Positions 17,204 through 26,431 of a DNA stretch of 64,000 nucleotides are shown here, piece after piece. How positions within the stretch are numbered: position 1 is the stretch's first letter; each line of letters starts with the position of its first letter. The stretch lies in contig NZ_SJPT01000003.1 of the NCBI RefSeq assembly GCF_007860095.1, positions 641,764-705,763 of the forward strand, written 5' to 3'. Source of the stretch: Novipirellula galeiformis (GTDB taxonomy: Bacteria > Planctomycetota > Planctomycetia > Pirellulales > Pirellulaceae). The position numbers were made by a program, and so were the translations under genes. The notes beneath the pieces are model-generated. The model had not been told where the DNA came from. It worked only from the letters and a program-made list of their open reading frames with translations, and searched no databases.

Positions 17204-17661
17204 TGGGAGTATCCGTTCATTGAGTCAACTGAAATGGGGGCTTCCGTTCTACCATTCGCTATTCAATGGACATCGGAGAGCTCGTTCCGCCCAAGAGTCG
17301 CATCCACAGCCTGACGTGTCTGTGAGGCTCAACACATTTGCCGGCGAAACGTGGGGCGGGCACTCATTTGCTAGCCAAGACTTCGCCGGCTCCACCGATC
17401 CGATTGCCTTCTCTTAGTGCAACACTTGACTTGGGACGCCGCTGGCAATATCGTCTATCGTGGATAAACGATACAGCTACGCTGGCAACGCAATCGACCA
17501 AAGCAATCGACAATGAAACGCTGCGATCGGGCGCTGGTGAAGCCCTCAGCGGATCCGACGGCGGAGGCGTTTGCGAACGTCCAGCAATTCAAAACTCTCG
17601 TCGCGGGATGGTGACGACGTTTTTTACCTGCATTTAACGCACTCGGCGATAGTCGATTGCG
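17204..17661. promoter_or_regulatory. Divergent intergenic region between DUF547-2 and acr3
   Basis: This 458-base region must contain promoters for both directions. It has one half-site-like CGTGTCTGTGAGG (17315-17327) whose complement CCTCACAGACACG resembles the right half of the GTGA-N6-TCAC site at 20260. A full dyad was not found. No ArsR gene lies nearby. Confidence 0.4.
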
Positions 17662-18924
17662 ATGAGAAGGAATGGAAAAGTGACTCAACCACAAGCCTGC
17701 CCGGCAGCCGAAAAGGGCATTGGATTCTTTGAGCGTTACCTGACGGTCTGGGTAGGGATTTGCATCGTTGCGGGGATTGCATTGGGCAAGGTTGCTCCTG
17801 GAATTGCAAAGTCGCTCGATGGGATGGCGATTTACGTGAACGATGCTCCGGTGATTTCAATCCCGATCGCCATCTGTCTGTTCTTCATGATGTACCCGAT
17901 CATGGTCAAGATTGACTTCGGTGAAGTGGTCAAAGCTGGCAAGTCGATTCGGCCTGTTAGTTTGACGCTGTTTATCAACTGGGCCATCAAGCCGTTCACG
18001 ATGTACGCGATCGCCAGTTTCTTTCTGGGCACTCTCTTTCTCGGTTTCATTGGCCCCGATGCCGTTGACTACGTGAAAGCTCCGTTGGGCAGCAATCTTG
18101 AGGTGGGATCAACCTACGGTGCTGGCGAGGTGGTCTTGGTCGACGGCGTGAAGATGCTGCAAGTTCCGTTGTGGCGAAGCTACCTGGCCGGTTGCATCTT
18201 GCTCGGCATTGCTCCCTGCACGGCGATGGTCTTGGTTTGGGGATTCTTGGCGAAGGGCAACGACGGACACACGCTCGTGATGGTGGCGATCAATTCGCTG
18301 ACGATGCTTGTTCTGTACGGAGTACTCGGTGGGTTCCTGCTCGGCGTCGGCCAGCTTCCCGTTCCTTGGCAAGCGTTATTGTTGTCGATCGGCGTCTATG
18401 TCGCGTTGCCGTTGGTAGCCGGTTACCTGTCACGCAAATGGCTGATCGCGACCAAGGGCGAGGCCTGGTTTCGTGACAAGTTTTTGCATTTCCTAACGCC
18501 CGTCACGATCACGGCTCTACTAGCAACGCTCGTGCTGTTGTTTTCATTCAAAGGCGAAACGATCGTTGAAAATCCCCTGACGATTCTGTGGATCGCGATT
18601 CCATTGACGATTCAGACGCTAGTGATCTTTGCCCTCGGTTACGGGATCAGCAAAGCGATGGGATTCACTTACGAATCCGCCGCTCCGACCGCGATGATCG
18701 GCGCATCGAATCACTTTGAAGTGGCAATCGCGACGGCAACGATGTTGTACGGATTGTCGTCCGGTGCGGCGCTCGCGACTGTGGTGGGCGTGTTGATCGA
18801 AGTTCCATTGATGTTGGGCTTGGTCAAGTTTTGCCTCAAGACGAAGGGGTGGTTTCCAGCCGGCTCCTCCGATGGTGCCGGAACCTCCGATGATGATCGA
18901 GAAACCGTCCCCAGCAACATATGA
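17662..18924 (+). CDS. acr3: Acr3 family arsenite efflux permease
   Basis: 420 residues, ten predicted membrane segments, BART/ACR3 fold. [21 protein letters not shown] at the N terminus is the classic opening. [14 protein letters not shown] carries the conserved functional Cys (C186), and [13 protein letters not shown] is also typical. It exports As(OH)3 using the proton gradient. An extra hydrophilic loop of about 30 residues ([20 protein letters not shown]) lies before the Cys-containing segment. The start ATG 17662 has no clear ribosome site; GTG 17680 is an alternative. The gene is single, divergent from DUF547-2 and convergent with DUF547-3 (23-base gap). Confidence 0.95.
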   Translation: MRRNGKVTQPQACPAAEKGIGFFERYLTVWVGICIVAGIALGKVAPGIAKSLDGMAIYVNDAPVISIPIAICLFFMMYPIMVKIDFGEVVKAGKSIRPVSLTLFINWAIKPFTMYAIASFFLGTLFLGFIGPDAVDYVKAPLGSNLEVGSTYGAGEVVLVDGVKMLQVPLWRSYLAGCILLGIAPCTAMVLVWGFLAKGNDGHTLVMVAINSLTMLVLYGVLGGFLLGVGQLPVPWQALLLSIGVYVALPLVAGYLSRKWLIATKGEAWFRDKFLHFLTPVTITALLATLVLLFSFKGETIVENPLTILWIAIPLTIQTLVIFALGYGISKAMGFTYESAAPTAMIGASNHFEVAIATATMLYGLSSGAALATVVGVLIEVPLMLGLVKFCLKTKGWFPAGSSDGAGTSDDDRETVPSNI

Positions 18925-18947
18925 TCAGCAGCCCGTTAGACGTAACG

Positions 18948-20069
18948 TCAATCGCGTTTGCCGATTGGACTCAGCGGAACTCGAGCCGCTCTGGAACCAT
19001 GACCGTCTTGAAGTCGTCGGGTGCGAATGGCCTCCACCCCATGAGCCCACCCGGTGTCTTCCCACGCCACCGCGTCGCAGCGATCGCTAGGCGTCGTGGT
19101 CTGCGAAGCATCGTCGCCGTGGGACATCATGTCCATGAAGGGCTTCAGCGCGGGAGACGCGATCGAATACGCGCGGTAGGGAATGGCGGCGAGCTTCACG
19201 CCAACTGCCGGGCATTGGTCGTTGAGTGACCAGTCGTAACCAAGGTACTTGAATTTCCAGTTGCAATGCTGCGACAACCATAGCCGATCGCGTTGCGGAA
19301 GGTAGGCAAACACCGTTGCAACGACGTCGTGATCGGTTTGGCCGAAATCGTCTCGATACCATTCCAAGATCGGCGACATCTGGACGGTTCGCGTGATCCG
19401 CGAAATGTGAAATCTCGCATGGCTGGAAAAAAATTCACGAGCGTTATCGTCGAGTTGCCAGTGAAGAGCGTCCGCGGTGTAGGCTCGATTGCGCAACCGA
19501 GGACACCCGCGAGCCGCACAAACCAGAGCAAAGTGAATGCGTGGATCACCCAGCGGGCGCAACACATCGTTCTCGATGCCGTTGAGCGAGCGATAGCTTG
19601 CTCCGTCCCAAAGTTGCAGGTCGTCAAAGATTGCAAATTGCGTTCGCTTGCCGTCGATCCGCTGAATACTGGCAACAGGGTATTCATGCAGAATCCCCCA
19701 GAGGGTCATCGCGTTATAAGCATTGATATAAAACGCCATTTTGGCTTCTCGCCGAGCCGGAAGCCCCGCATTAACCCGAGTCAGTCCATGAAGGTAGGCT
19801 TCGAGTGCATGCACGTCGCGGCTTCGACCGCGCCATCGGCTGTAGCAAACCATGCCATTGCAATCAACATAACGGTGAAGCAGTGCGTCCAGCGGAGCGT
19901 GAGAGATGTCCTCATACGACAAACGATTGATCGGTGATGACGATTCTGGGCCACCGAAACGCGGTTGGGACTGTGCTAACGTCTCGTTGCAGAAATTGAA
20001 ACCAACGACCAGAACGACGATCAGCAATGAGAATGATCGAATCGTCCGAGCGGATAAGAAATGGGTCAT
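18948..20069 (-). CDS. DUF547 protein, secreted (paralogue 3)
   Basis: 373 residues from ATG 20069, which has AAGGGAG nine bases upstream; the frame to 20168 is an unsupported extension. The signal peptide ends near FCNETLAQ. The core has DALLHRYVDCNGMVCYSRW, MAFYINAYNAMTLWGIL, VCAARGCPRLRNRAY, SPILEWYRDDFG and YLGYDWSLNDQ. Compared with paralogues 1 and 2 it carries a C-terminal extension of about 90 residues rich in Asp, Thr and Arg with no recognised domain. It is divergent from the rhodanese/FAD pair, sharing a promoter region with a GTGA-N6-TCAC motif. Confidence 0.88.
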   Translation of the reverse strand: MTHFLSARTIRSFSLLIVVLVVGFNFCNETLAQSQPRFGGPESSSPINRLSYEDISHAPLDALLHRYVDCNGMVCYSRWRGRSRDVHALEAYLHGLTRVNAGLPARREAKMAFYINAYNAMTLWGILHEYPVASIQRIDGKRTQFAIFDDLQLWDGASYRSLNGIENDVLRPLGDPRIHFALVCAARGCPRLRNRAYTADALHWQLDDNAREFFSSHARFHISRITRTVQMSPILEWYRDDFGQTDHDVVATVFAYLPQRDRLWLSQHCNWKFKYLGYDWSLNDQCPAVGVKLAAIPYRAYSIASPALKPFMDMMSHGDDASQTTTPSDRCDAVAWEDTGWAHGVEAIRTRRLQDGHGSRAARVPLSPIGKRD

Positions 20070-20259
20070 GCGAACTCCCTTCGTCGTCTGCGTGTGCTTC
20101 CGGATGAACCCGGCTTCCTTATCGCAAATCGGCTGACGAGCGAATGGATGATGTGAACCAACACACACAAGGCAAGATCAGAAGCAAGTAGCGTCGGCCG
20201 AATTCTATCAGTGCGGCTTGGGCAAAAAGGAGCAGCGATGCACGCGACGTTTTGCCAAC

Positions 20260-20273
20260 GTGACCAACCTCAC
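20260..20273. promoter_or_regulatory. Putative operator GTGA-N6-TCAC, copy 2
   Basis: GTGAccaaccTCAC, flanked by AAC and AGA, lies in the divergent region between DUF547-3 (start 20069) and the rhodanese gene (start 20395). Same spacing and similar flanks as copies at 11088 and 37153. Confidence 0.45.
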
Positions 20274-20394
20274 AGACAGGGAAACAAATTACGTCGTTTT
20301 ATATCTCAGGCAGCGGATGCAGGTTGCGGCAACGCAGACACGGTTCGTACTGTCTCTATGAATTGAAAGCTGTACTTCATGGATAGGGTTCCCC

Positions 20395-20898
20395 GTGCCA
20401 CGTTTCTTTCTCATCCGTCTCGCCACCCTGTTCCTTGTGGGATTGCCCACAATATTGCTTGCGCAATTCGGAGGGATTTTTTCCGGATCGGCAGCAGTCG
20501 CTGAGGTGAACGTCGATGAACTGCTGAAGTGGAAGGCCGAATCCAGTGATGGAGCGCACGAGATCGATGCTCAACACGTGCTGGTCGATGTGCGAGTGCC
20601 CCAGGAGTACCAAGTTTCGATGATCCCTGGAGCAATCACAAAAGAGCAGTTTGAGAAGAACCAATCGCAATATCGCAATCGAACCGTCGTCGTTTACTGC
20701 ACGATCGGGTATCGGTCGGGACAGTATGCAAAAAAGTTGGTGTCCGACGGTTTCTCTGCACATAATTTCAAAGGCAGTATCCTGGCTTGGTGTCACGCAG
20801 GGCTGCCGCTGGTGACCATGCAAGGTGAACCGACGAATCGAGTTCACACTTACAGCTCCCAATACAAAGTTCCCGCCAAGTACAAGGCAGTCCATTGA
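20395..20898 (+). CDS. Exported rhodanese-domain protein
   Basis: 167 residues. The N-terminal hydrophobic segment (FFLIRLATLFLVGLPTILLA) is a signal or anchor, so the domain is probably periplasmic. The rhodanese domain runs from about 38 to 150: VLVDVRVPQEYQVSMIPGA, then the active-site loop CTIGYRS with C102. Rhodaneses move sulfane sulfur as a Cys persulfide. The start is GTG 20395; the nearby ATG 20379 is out of frame. The stop overlaps the start of the next gene (TTGA), so the two are coupled. Role in the arsenic context (thio-arsenic chemistry, selenium or sulfur supply) is inference. Confidence 0.88.
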   Translation: MPRFFLIRLATLFLVGLPTILLAQFGGIFSGSAAVAEVNVDELLKWKAESSDGAHEIDAQHVLVDVRVPQEYQVSMIPGAITKEQFEKNQSQYRNRTVVVYCTIGYRSGQYAKKLVSDGFSAHNFKGSILAWCHAGLPLVTMQGEPTNRVHTYSSQYKVPAKYKAVH

Positions 20899-22016
20899 AG
20901 ACACGTTGCATCGTGTTACTAGGTATCGGCCATACGAATGCCGAAATCCTCAATCACTGGGCCGAGTCGCCAATCCCAAATTGTCGCTTGGTCTGCATCT
21001 CGAAATTTCCGACTGCGACCTACTCCGGTATGTTGCCCGGAACTCTCGCGAATCAGTTCTCTCGCGAGGAAATGCAGATTGAACTGGCGCCGCTGGTTGA
21101 GAGGGCTGGGGCAGAATTGATCTTAGATGAAGTGATTGGACTTGATGCGGAGACCCGAACGATCAACTTCGCCAATCGAATTCCACTTGCGTTCGACGCC
21201 CTGTCGATCGGCATTGGTTCGGTTCCGGCAGATTGGGATCGATTCGATTCTCCAAATTTGATTCCCATCAAGCCCATGCAAACGTTCATCGAACGGCTCG
21301 ATCAACGTATCGAGCAATGTCAGAACAACGCGAAAGAGCCGCCGAAAATCGTAGTCGTCGGCGGTGGAGTGGCGGGGGTGGAAATCGCATTCTGTGTTCG
21401 CGCCCGTCTGGCTTCGTGGGTTCCAGCGAGGCCTCCGTCAGTCCAAATCGTTACCAGCGGCGAGGAGATCGCTGGCGGCATGAGTCAGCGAAGTATCCGC
21501 AAATTGCGACGCGAGTTATCCAACCAGTCAATCAACGTCATCACCCGATTTCCGGTGACCGAGGTGCGAGAGAATTCGGTGTCGGATCGAAGCGGTCGTC
21601 TTCAGCACGCCGACATTGTACTTTGGGCAACCGGCGCGGTCGCACCACCGTTGCTCGGAAAGCTAAATCTGCCGACCGACGAACGTGGCTTCCTTGCGAC
21701 CGAGGCGACACTTCGTACGATCGCCGGAGGTCCCATTTTTGCCGTCGGTGATGCTGGCACGGTTGCCGCCAACCCCTCTCCCAAAGCGGGCGTCTTCGCG
21801 GTTCGCCAAGCCCCGGTCCTGTGGCACAATCTTCGCGCCACGATCCAAGGCAGTCCACTGAGCGAATTCGATCCGCAGAAAGACTTCCTCAAAATTCTCA
21901 ACACCGGGCAAGGACGCGCTTTGCTGCAATACAAAGGATTCAGTTTCCATGCACATTGGTGCTGGAAACTCAAATCGTATATCGACAAAGGCTTCGTTGG
22001 TAAGTACCGAGTTTAG
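20895..22016 (+). CDS. FAD/NAD(P) oxidoreductase of the SelD-associated type
   Basis: 373 residues. It has an NDH-2-like fold with VLLGIGHTNAEIL at the N terminus, VVVGGGVAGVEIAFC near 152-166 and FAVGDAGTVA near 288. The opening pattern, with CISKFPTATYSGMLPGTLANQF, matches the family known as an N-terminal fusion partner of selenide, water dikinase (TIGR03169 type), although no SelD domain is present here. The start TTG 20895 overlaps the rhodanese stop. It probably oxidises a small sulfur, selenium or quinone substrate with NAD(P)H. The C-terminal FHAHWCWKLKSYID could contact the membrane. Confidence 0.85.
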   Translation: MKTRCIVLLGIGHTNAEILNHWAESPIPNCRLVCISKFPTATYSGMLPGTLANQFSREEMQIELAPLVERAGAELILDEVIGLDAETRTINFANRIPLAFDALSIGIGSVPADWDRFDSPNLIPIKPMQTFIERLDQRIEQCQNNAKEPPKIVVVGGGVAGVEIAFCVRARLASWVPARPPSVQIVTSGEEIAGGMSQRSIRKLRRELSNQSINVITRFPVTEVRENSVSDRSGRLQHADIVLWATGAVAPPLLGKLNLPTDERGFLATEATLRTIAGGPIFAVGDAGTVAANPSPKAGVFAVRQAPVLWHNLRATIQGSPLSEFDPQKDFLKILNTGQGRALLQYKGFSFHAHWCWKLKSYIDKGFVGKYRV

Positions 22017-22201
22017 CGTCTACCTGTCAATTGTTCACCCCAACGTCGGGTAGCTGTCTCCTTTGAACATCTACCCAATCTCGGAGAGTCGAAATGCATT
22101 GAAACCTCCGGAATCGAGTCGAGTGGCTCCTTGATGATCGTGGCCGTCAACGATTGTCCGGAACGCTACGTTACCCATAGTCACATTTTTGAAAATCAGC
22201 C

Positions 22202-22648
22202 ATGAACGAAAGCGAATCAAAAAATCTTGAAGCGGGCGGGGCGCACAAGCATCTAGCCAGCGAGAATAGCACGAGTACCAACGTCAAGCCAAAATGCTCT
22301 TGCCGGTATCGGGGATTCCGACTTGCGTTGTACTCGCTCGTTGCCGTCGGCCTTCTCGGAAACGTGGCCGCTCGCGCCGCTCCAGAGTGGATGGGTTCCG
22401 CTGCCGATTTTGTTCAGAACCACGTACTTATCGGTGCGGCGTCCCCGACGCAGGAGTGTTCGGGGTGTGTGGACGAATGCGGTAAAACGACGTTCGTTTT
22501 CGAGGGAACCTCCGGATTACCATGTAGCGGAAACGACAGCTGCTCGGTGGACAATTGCGAGGGTGAATCATGCCTTGACGAAGAAGCAACCGGTGACGAC
22601 CAAGCGATCGCAACAGAGAGCGACAACCTCGATGAAACCAAGCCGTAA
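22202..22648 (+). CDS. Membrane-anchored Cys-rich small protein, unknown
   Basis: 148 residues. A hydrophilic N terminus with CSC is followed by one hydrophobic segment (LALYSLVAVGLLGNVAARAA), then an outer domain with about eight Cys in short spacings (CSGCVDEC, PCSGNDSCSVDNCEGESC) and an acidic tail. No known domain is recognised. The Cys pattern would suit thiol binding of soft metals such as arsenite, or disulfides; that is inference. It follows the rhodanese/FAD pair in the same direction after 185 bases. No strong ribosome site is visible before ATG 22202. Confidence 0.6.
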   Translation: MNESESKNLEAGGAHKHLASENSTSTNVKPKCSCRYRGFRLALYSLVAVGLLGNVAARAAPEWMGSAADFVQNHVLIGAASPTQECSGCVDECGKTTFVFEGTSGLPCSGNDSCSVDNCEGESCLDEEATGDDQAIATESDNLDETKP

Positions 22649-23228
22649 ATTAATCGAAGCTTACGCCAAGAACCCACTTTGGAAGATTGGTTCTAGCAAC
22701 ATCCGAGCCGAATGCGATTCACCCGACGTCCGGGCCATTCGCTTAGCAGTTGCAAGGACGGTTATTGGTGTTCGGTCAGTGAGCTTCCGCACTCGCCCGA
22801 CCAATGTGCCCCCAGCGTTTAAGCGAATAGCGATTACATGCCTTGATGAATCGCGAGACGATCGAGGCCTAGATCACATTTGCCATCCAGTCGTTCGCAT
22901 TGCCCTCGCTTGAATCGCAACGCTTGTCCCGAACTTGCGGATCCATCAGCGTCCGGTGGCGACTAATCAACTTCGATCGCGAACTCGCATTGTATCTCAA
23001 CACTTTGATGCGGACGCACCAGTTCGATCGCAATCTGCTTGAGAAAGAAACTCGGTAGCCTGCCGCAGACAATCAACACTCTACCTTGAACTCCACAAGT
23101 CAACCTCTTAACTGGAGTGTAGGCGCAGCGCGAGATTGCCGCTTGAATGTCGCCTGTGGCAGACCTCAAAATCGCTTGCGATGGAACACACGTCTGCTCC
23201 TCAGGAACGTGGCGTTTTTCAGTTGCGA
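22649..23228. other. Intergenic region with no recognised feature
   Basis: About 580 bases between the Cys-rich protein and a convergent membrane-protein gene. Only short overlapping frames without family resemblance were seen. Confidence 0.5.
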
Positions 23229-23759
23229 TCATTTCGATCCCCATGGCCTTGGTGTCCGATCGGGAGAGACTGCTTCGACGCCATACTTGCCGTGGTGTTT
23301 TGTCTTTTGTGGCTGATAGATGGTCCAGAGTGTTAACCCAATACCGAATGACTGGACAAGTGGCCAATCGCTTGCATTGGCAAGGACGAATCCGCATCGC
23401 TGCCAAATGTAGCCACGCAAGAATTCGCTTGTTTCGGGGCGCCAGACCAACCATTGCCACGCGCAAACGCCAACAATCATCGTAAGACTGATACTCACCA
23501 GCCCAAGCCCGATCCTTGCGGTCACGTTACGATCCCAGCTCCTTCTCCACGGAATATAAAGCAGCGGTGGCCAGATGGCTGCAAACCAAGCGAGATGTAC
23601 CGCCAACAATGCATCTGAAGTTGGGCCGCACCCCCAAGGCCCGCACAGAGAGTGGTCGTTCACCAGGACGTTTCCATGGACCGAAAGTGCGGCCAACACG
23701 CCTCCGTACCAAATCAGTGGCACCAACAAACATTCGATCACGCGTGGTATTGACTGCAT
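23229..23759 (-). CDS. Four-helix membrane protein of unknown function
   Basis: 176 residues from ATG 23759, with AAGGGAAAG about ten bases upstream. Four hydrophobic segments are visible (VIECLLVPLIWYGGVLAAL; LLAVHLAWFAAIWPPLLYI; ARIGLGLVSISLTMIVGVCAW; LVQSFGIGLTLWTIY). A loop holds HSLCGPWGCGPT, a Cys pair that might bind metal or form a disulfide. The frame continues upstream to 23936, but without signal or membrane character, so I used the internal ATG. Family not recognised. It lies downstream of csrA on the same strand (58 bases). Confidence 0.7.
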   Translation of the reverse strand: MQSIPRVIECLLVPLIWYGGVLAALSVHGNVLVNDHSLCGPWGCGPTSDALLAVHLAWFAAIWPPLLYIPWRRSWDRNVTARIGLGLVSISLTMIVGVCAWQWLVWRPETSEFLRGYIWQRCGFVLANASDWPLVQSFGIGLTLWTIYQPQKTKHHGKYGVEAVSPDRTPRPWGSK

Positions 23760-23817
23760 CGTGGATCTTTCCCTTACGATAATTCTTTGCCTGGAAACAG
23801 AGCGACAAAAGCACGGT

Positions 23818-24039
23818 TCACGCGACAAGGGGACACTCTGTGATCTCAGAGCCACAAGTTGACTCTGTGTCTGAAATGAGCTTGGGCAAGACTTCTCGGC
23901 GATGAACGCCGATGGTTGACGGTGCAACAATGCCAACTTTCACACGATTGCCGGTGATCGTCAAAATCTGAATCGTTACAGTCTCGCTTCCAATCATCAG
24001 CACTATCTGCTGAGCAGCTTTTCGTGACAGAACAAGCAC
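23818..24039 (-). CDS. csrA: Carbon storage regulator, CsrA family
   Basis: 73 residues from a GTG at 24039 giving the canonical opening (M)LVLSRKAAQQIVL, followed by VTIQILTITGNRVKVGIVAPSTIGVHRREV, which covers the whole CsrA fold including the GVHRREV RNA-binding helix. CsrA dimers bind GGA motifs in 5' leaders and control translation. The frame is open upstream to 24081, but CsrA proteins normally begin at MLVLSRK, and AAGGCGG lies just before the GTG. The C-terminal tail is somewhat extended. An upstream small CxxC protein gene and a downstream membrane-protein gene have the same orientation. Confidence 0.92.
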   Translation of the reverse strand: MLVLSRKAAQQIVLMIGSETVTIQILTITGNRVKVGIVAPSTIGVHRREVLPKLISDTESTCGSEITECPLVA

Positions 24040-24134
24040 GCTTCCGCCTTCTTGTTTGAGATTCTCTTGATGGATCATCACATCCGTGATCCGATGACCT
24101 CACTCTACGAGCGTGACCAAGAGTTGTCTGTGAG

Positions 24135-24329
24135 CTAGAGAACGCTCGCGAGAATGATTTTTTGGAGTTTGTCTCTCTGGCAAGCTCCACTGGCCGTGGG
24201 CGGTCCTCTTGCATCGCATTCGTGTTTGCCTGGCAATAGCAGGTCCTGGCATCGTGGACACGTCGCTAAGTGCATTTCAAATGGGTTTTGCATTTCGGAC
24301 GACAACGGGCCCATCGCGTATCGATTCAT
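24135..24329 (-). CDS. Possible small CxxC protein
   Basis: 64 residues from ATG 24329 (the frame is open to a TTG at 24404). It contains MHLATCPRCQDLLLPGKHEC, a zinc-ribbon-like or zf-HC2-like Cys pattern with two further Cys downstream. It precedes csrA by 95 bases on the same strand. No family is firmly recognised and the length is short, so coding is uncertain. Confidence 0.4.
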   Translation of the reverse strand: MNRYAMGPLSSEMQNPFEMHLATCPRCQDLLLPGKHECDARGPPTASGACQRDKLQKIILASVL

Positions 24330-24404
24330 ACCGGAATGCACTTGGGTGCAGGTGACACCACCGAAATTAAAATCGGCTGGGGCCTTGGTCGGTTCACCAA
24401 CCAA

Positions 24405-25174
24405 ACGCCAAAGTCAATAAACGCCCCCCCCCGGCAAACCAACTCGCATCACCGTCTTTCGTTGCTGCGCGGCGTGACGTCGATGGTTCAATTGTGCAAG
24501 CGTCCCGGAGGAACAACACGTCCACTCGTTGGCATCCGGAAAATTTTGGCGGTTCATGCCACCGTTGCTTCATTGGAAAAATGAGATAGGCCGATGCCGA
24601 TATTTGTCGAAAAGATCGCAAACGAGGCACCTTTAACTTGTTCATCGTCCTGCACCTCGCTTGACCTGTCTGTATAGCGGCTCACCGTTCGCGGAACGAG
24701 TTACCTGCCAACCATGGGCCCCGTAAAATGAAATCCTGGCTCCAACTCTCGCGTATCCAAGTGGTGGTGTCGCGAACGATCGGGACGGCATTTTCGCCGG
24801 CACACTTTTGATTGAGATCATTCATGGATGATCAACTTCTTCACAGCGAGCTGACGACGGGAAGCTCAACGGCGTAAAAAACAAACAACCGCAATAGCCT
24901 CACTTGAGTAATGCATCGCACGTCGTGTGTATGGCAAAGCTTGACGTCGTGCACGGCAGCGGCGCTGTGCCAATTTCCATTCACCTTAGTCAGGGTCTAT
25001 GATACATCGACGCACGCTCGCAGCCGTCTGACCCTCCACGAGTGCCGTGTACTCTGAACTCCCGTCTCTGACGGCGGTTACAGTAGCACAACGTTGTAAG
25101 ACGGTTTCGGCCACCGTTATCTTTTTCGCCGATTTGTTAACTCGTGTTCCTCTTCCCCCACCGCTGATCGCAAG
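24405..25174. other. Intergenic region, 770 bases, no recognised gene
   Basis: Only short frames without family resemblance, one of them reading into the small CxxC gene from upstream. There is no recognised repeat or RNA. It probably holds divergent promoters for the csrA group and the secreted protein at 25175. Confidence 0.45.
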
Positions 25175-26059
25175 ATGGCCAACTGCTCCCCTAAATCATC
25201 ACTCGGTGAACGATTCCTGCGCCCATCGCGGAAATGGATCGTGGTTCTCGTCCTGGCGTCGCTGGCGACCGGTTCCACTGCGGCAGAGCCCAACCCGATC
25301 GATGCGGAAAACTGGCGAAGCCAACAATTGGCGACCATTGCCGAGCAGATTCAAAATGCCGATTCCGACGACGATCGCTTGGAGTACGTCGCGAGACAAT
25401 CATGGCTGCGTCGCTGGAAACCGGGACACATGTCTCTCGCGCCGACGGAGGCACCGGCCGACTCGGAACGGGTCGAGGAGCCCTTGCTTGAAACGCTGGT
25501 CAGGCCTGCAGAAATCGCCCCAAATGTTTGGCAACAAATGATTGACTTGCAGACGCGTTTGCTCTCGGTCGATAACGACGAGCAGCGCAAAGAAAACTTG
25601 CGGACCACCATCGGATTGGCGAAGCAACTTGAACAAGTCCTCTCCGACCAATTTCCGTCGGAGTCGCAGCAGTTAACGACACCGACCGCTTGGATCGTGG
25701 CGTACACTCGATACCGACTAGGACGCGCCTTGGCTTATCGCGAATTGCCGAGCGTGCGAGCGCGATGGCCGATTTCAAATCCGGATCATTATGAAGTACA
25801 GCTTACCGCGGTCTATCAACGGCTGATCAAGCAAGCGAATCGAGATCGGCCCGAGTTCATTCTGCTTCAGGATCGGATGTTGCGGCGCGCCGGCCAGAAG
25901 GGGCTAGCCTTAGAGCTACTGGAGGTAAGCCAGCAATCCATTGAACCGAAATGGTACCTCAAAAAGCGGCGAGATCTGCTACACGAGCTCGGCTGGGATC
26001 CCGCCTATCAAGAAGCTGCCCAACGGTACCTCCAAGCAGGCTACAGCGACGAGCCGTGA
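25175..26059 (+). CDS. Secreted helical protein of unknown function
   Basis: 294 residues. A signal peptide (WIVVLVLASLATGSTAA, cleavage near residue 37) is followed by an almost all-helical domain with many Gln, Glu and Arg, and regions like MIDLQTRLLSVDNDEQRKENL and LQDRMLRRAGQKGLALELLEV that suggest helical hairpins. No known domain or catalytic motif is seen. A stand-alone gene. Coding is supported by length, signal peptide and composition. Confidence 0.72.
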   Translation: MANCSPKSSLGERFLRPSRKWIVVLVLASLATGSTAAEPNPIDAENWRSQQLATIAEQIQNADSDDDRLEYVARQSWLRRWKPGHMSLAPTEAPADSERVEEPLLETLVRPAEIAPNVWQQMIDLQTRLLSVDNDEQRKENLRTTIGLAKQLEQVLSDQFPSESQQLTTPTAWIVAYTRYRLGRALAYRELPSVRARWPISNPDHYEVQLTAVYQRLIKQANRDRPEFILLQDRMLRRAGQKGLALELLEVSQQSIEPKWYLKKRRDLLHELGWDPAYQEAAQRYLQAGYSDEP

Positions 26060-26301
26060 CCCTGTGCGGCGACGAGCGCGAGAGCTACTCACTCGCGCCG
26101 ATTAGTTTGGAAACGTCCTTTCTTTTTGGCTATCGAGCGTCGCAAAGAGTCGCCGATCGATGAACATGCGAAACATCAGCCCGATTCCGCTTGATCTCCA
26201 GCGAGGTCCCCGCGATCGCCGATGGTTTCGGTCGTGGCAACCGTGAAGGCGCGCCGAGCGTCCATGGCTAGTCCGCTCTCGCTAGCTCCGTATGCCTCCA
26301 C

Positions 26302-26324
26302 AAGATGCTCTGTCCCCGTTGGCT
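26302..26324. repeat. Dispersed repeat AAGATGCTCTG.., copy 1
   Basis: A 23-base match (one mismatch) to 27178-27200: AAGATGCTCTGYCCCCGTTGG then CT. Both copies flank the RidA gene. The surrounding 26060-26431 holds no recognised gene. Confidence 0.7.
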
Positions 26325-26431
26325 AGTCCCCGTCGGCTAAATCGGATCCTCACGGGTAGCGAAATCGTTTTTCGGTACCGCACACCTATTCTTGTCCTGG
26401 CGGGTAAAGGTCAGCCAATCAACCACCGCCG

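Noticed and set aside
24394-24645. 83-codon minus-strand frame upstream of the CxxC protein
   Set aside because: Basic, low-complexity peptide without motifs, overlapping the next frame.
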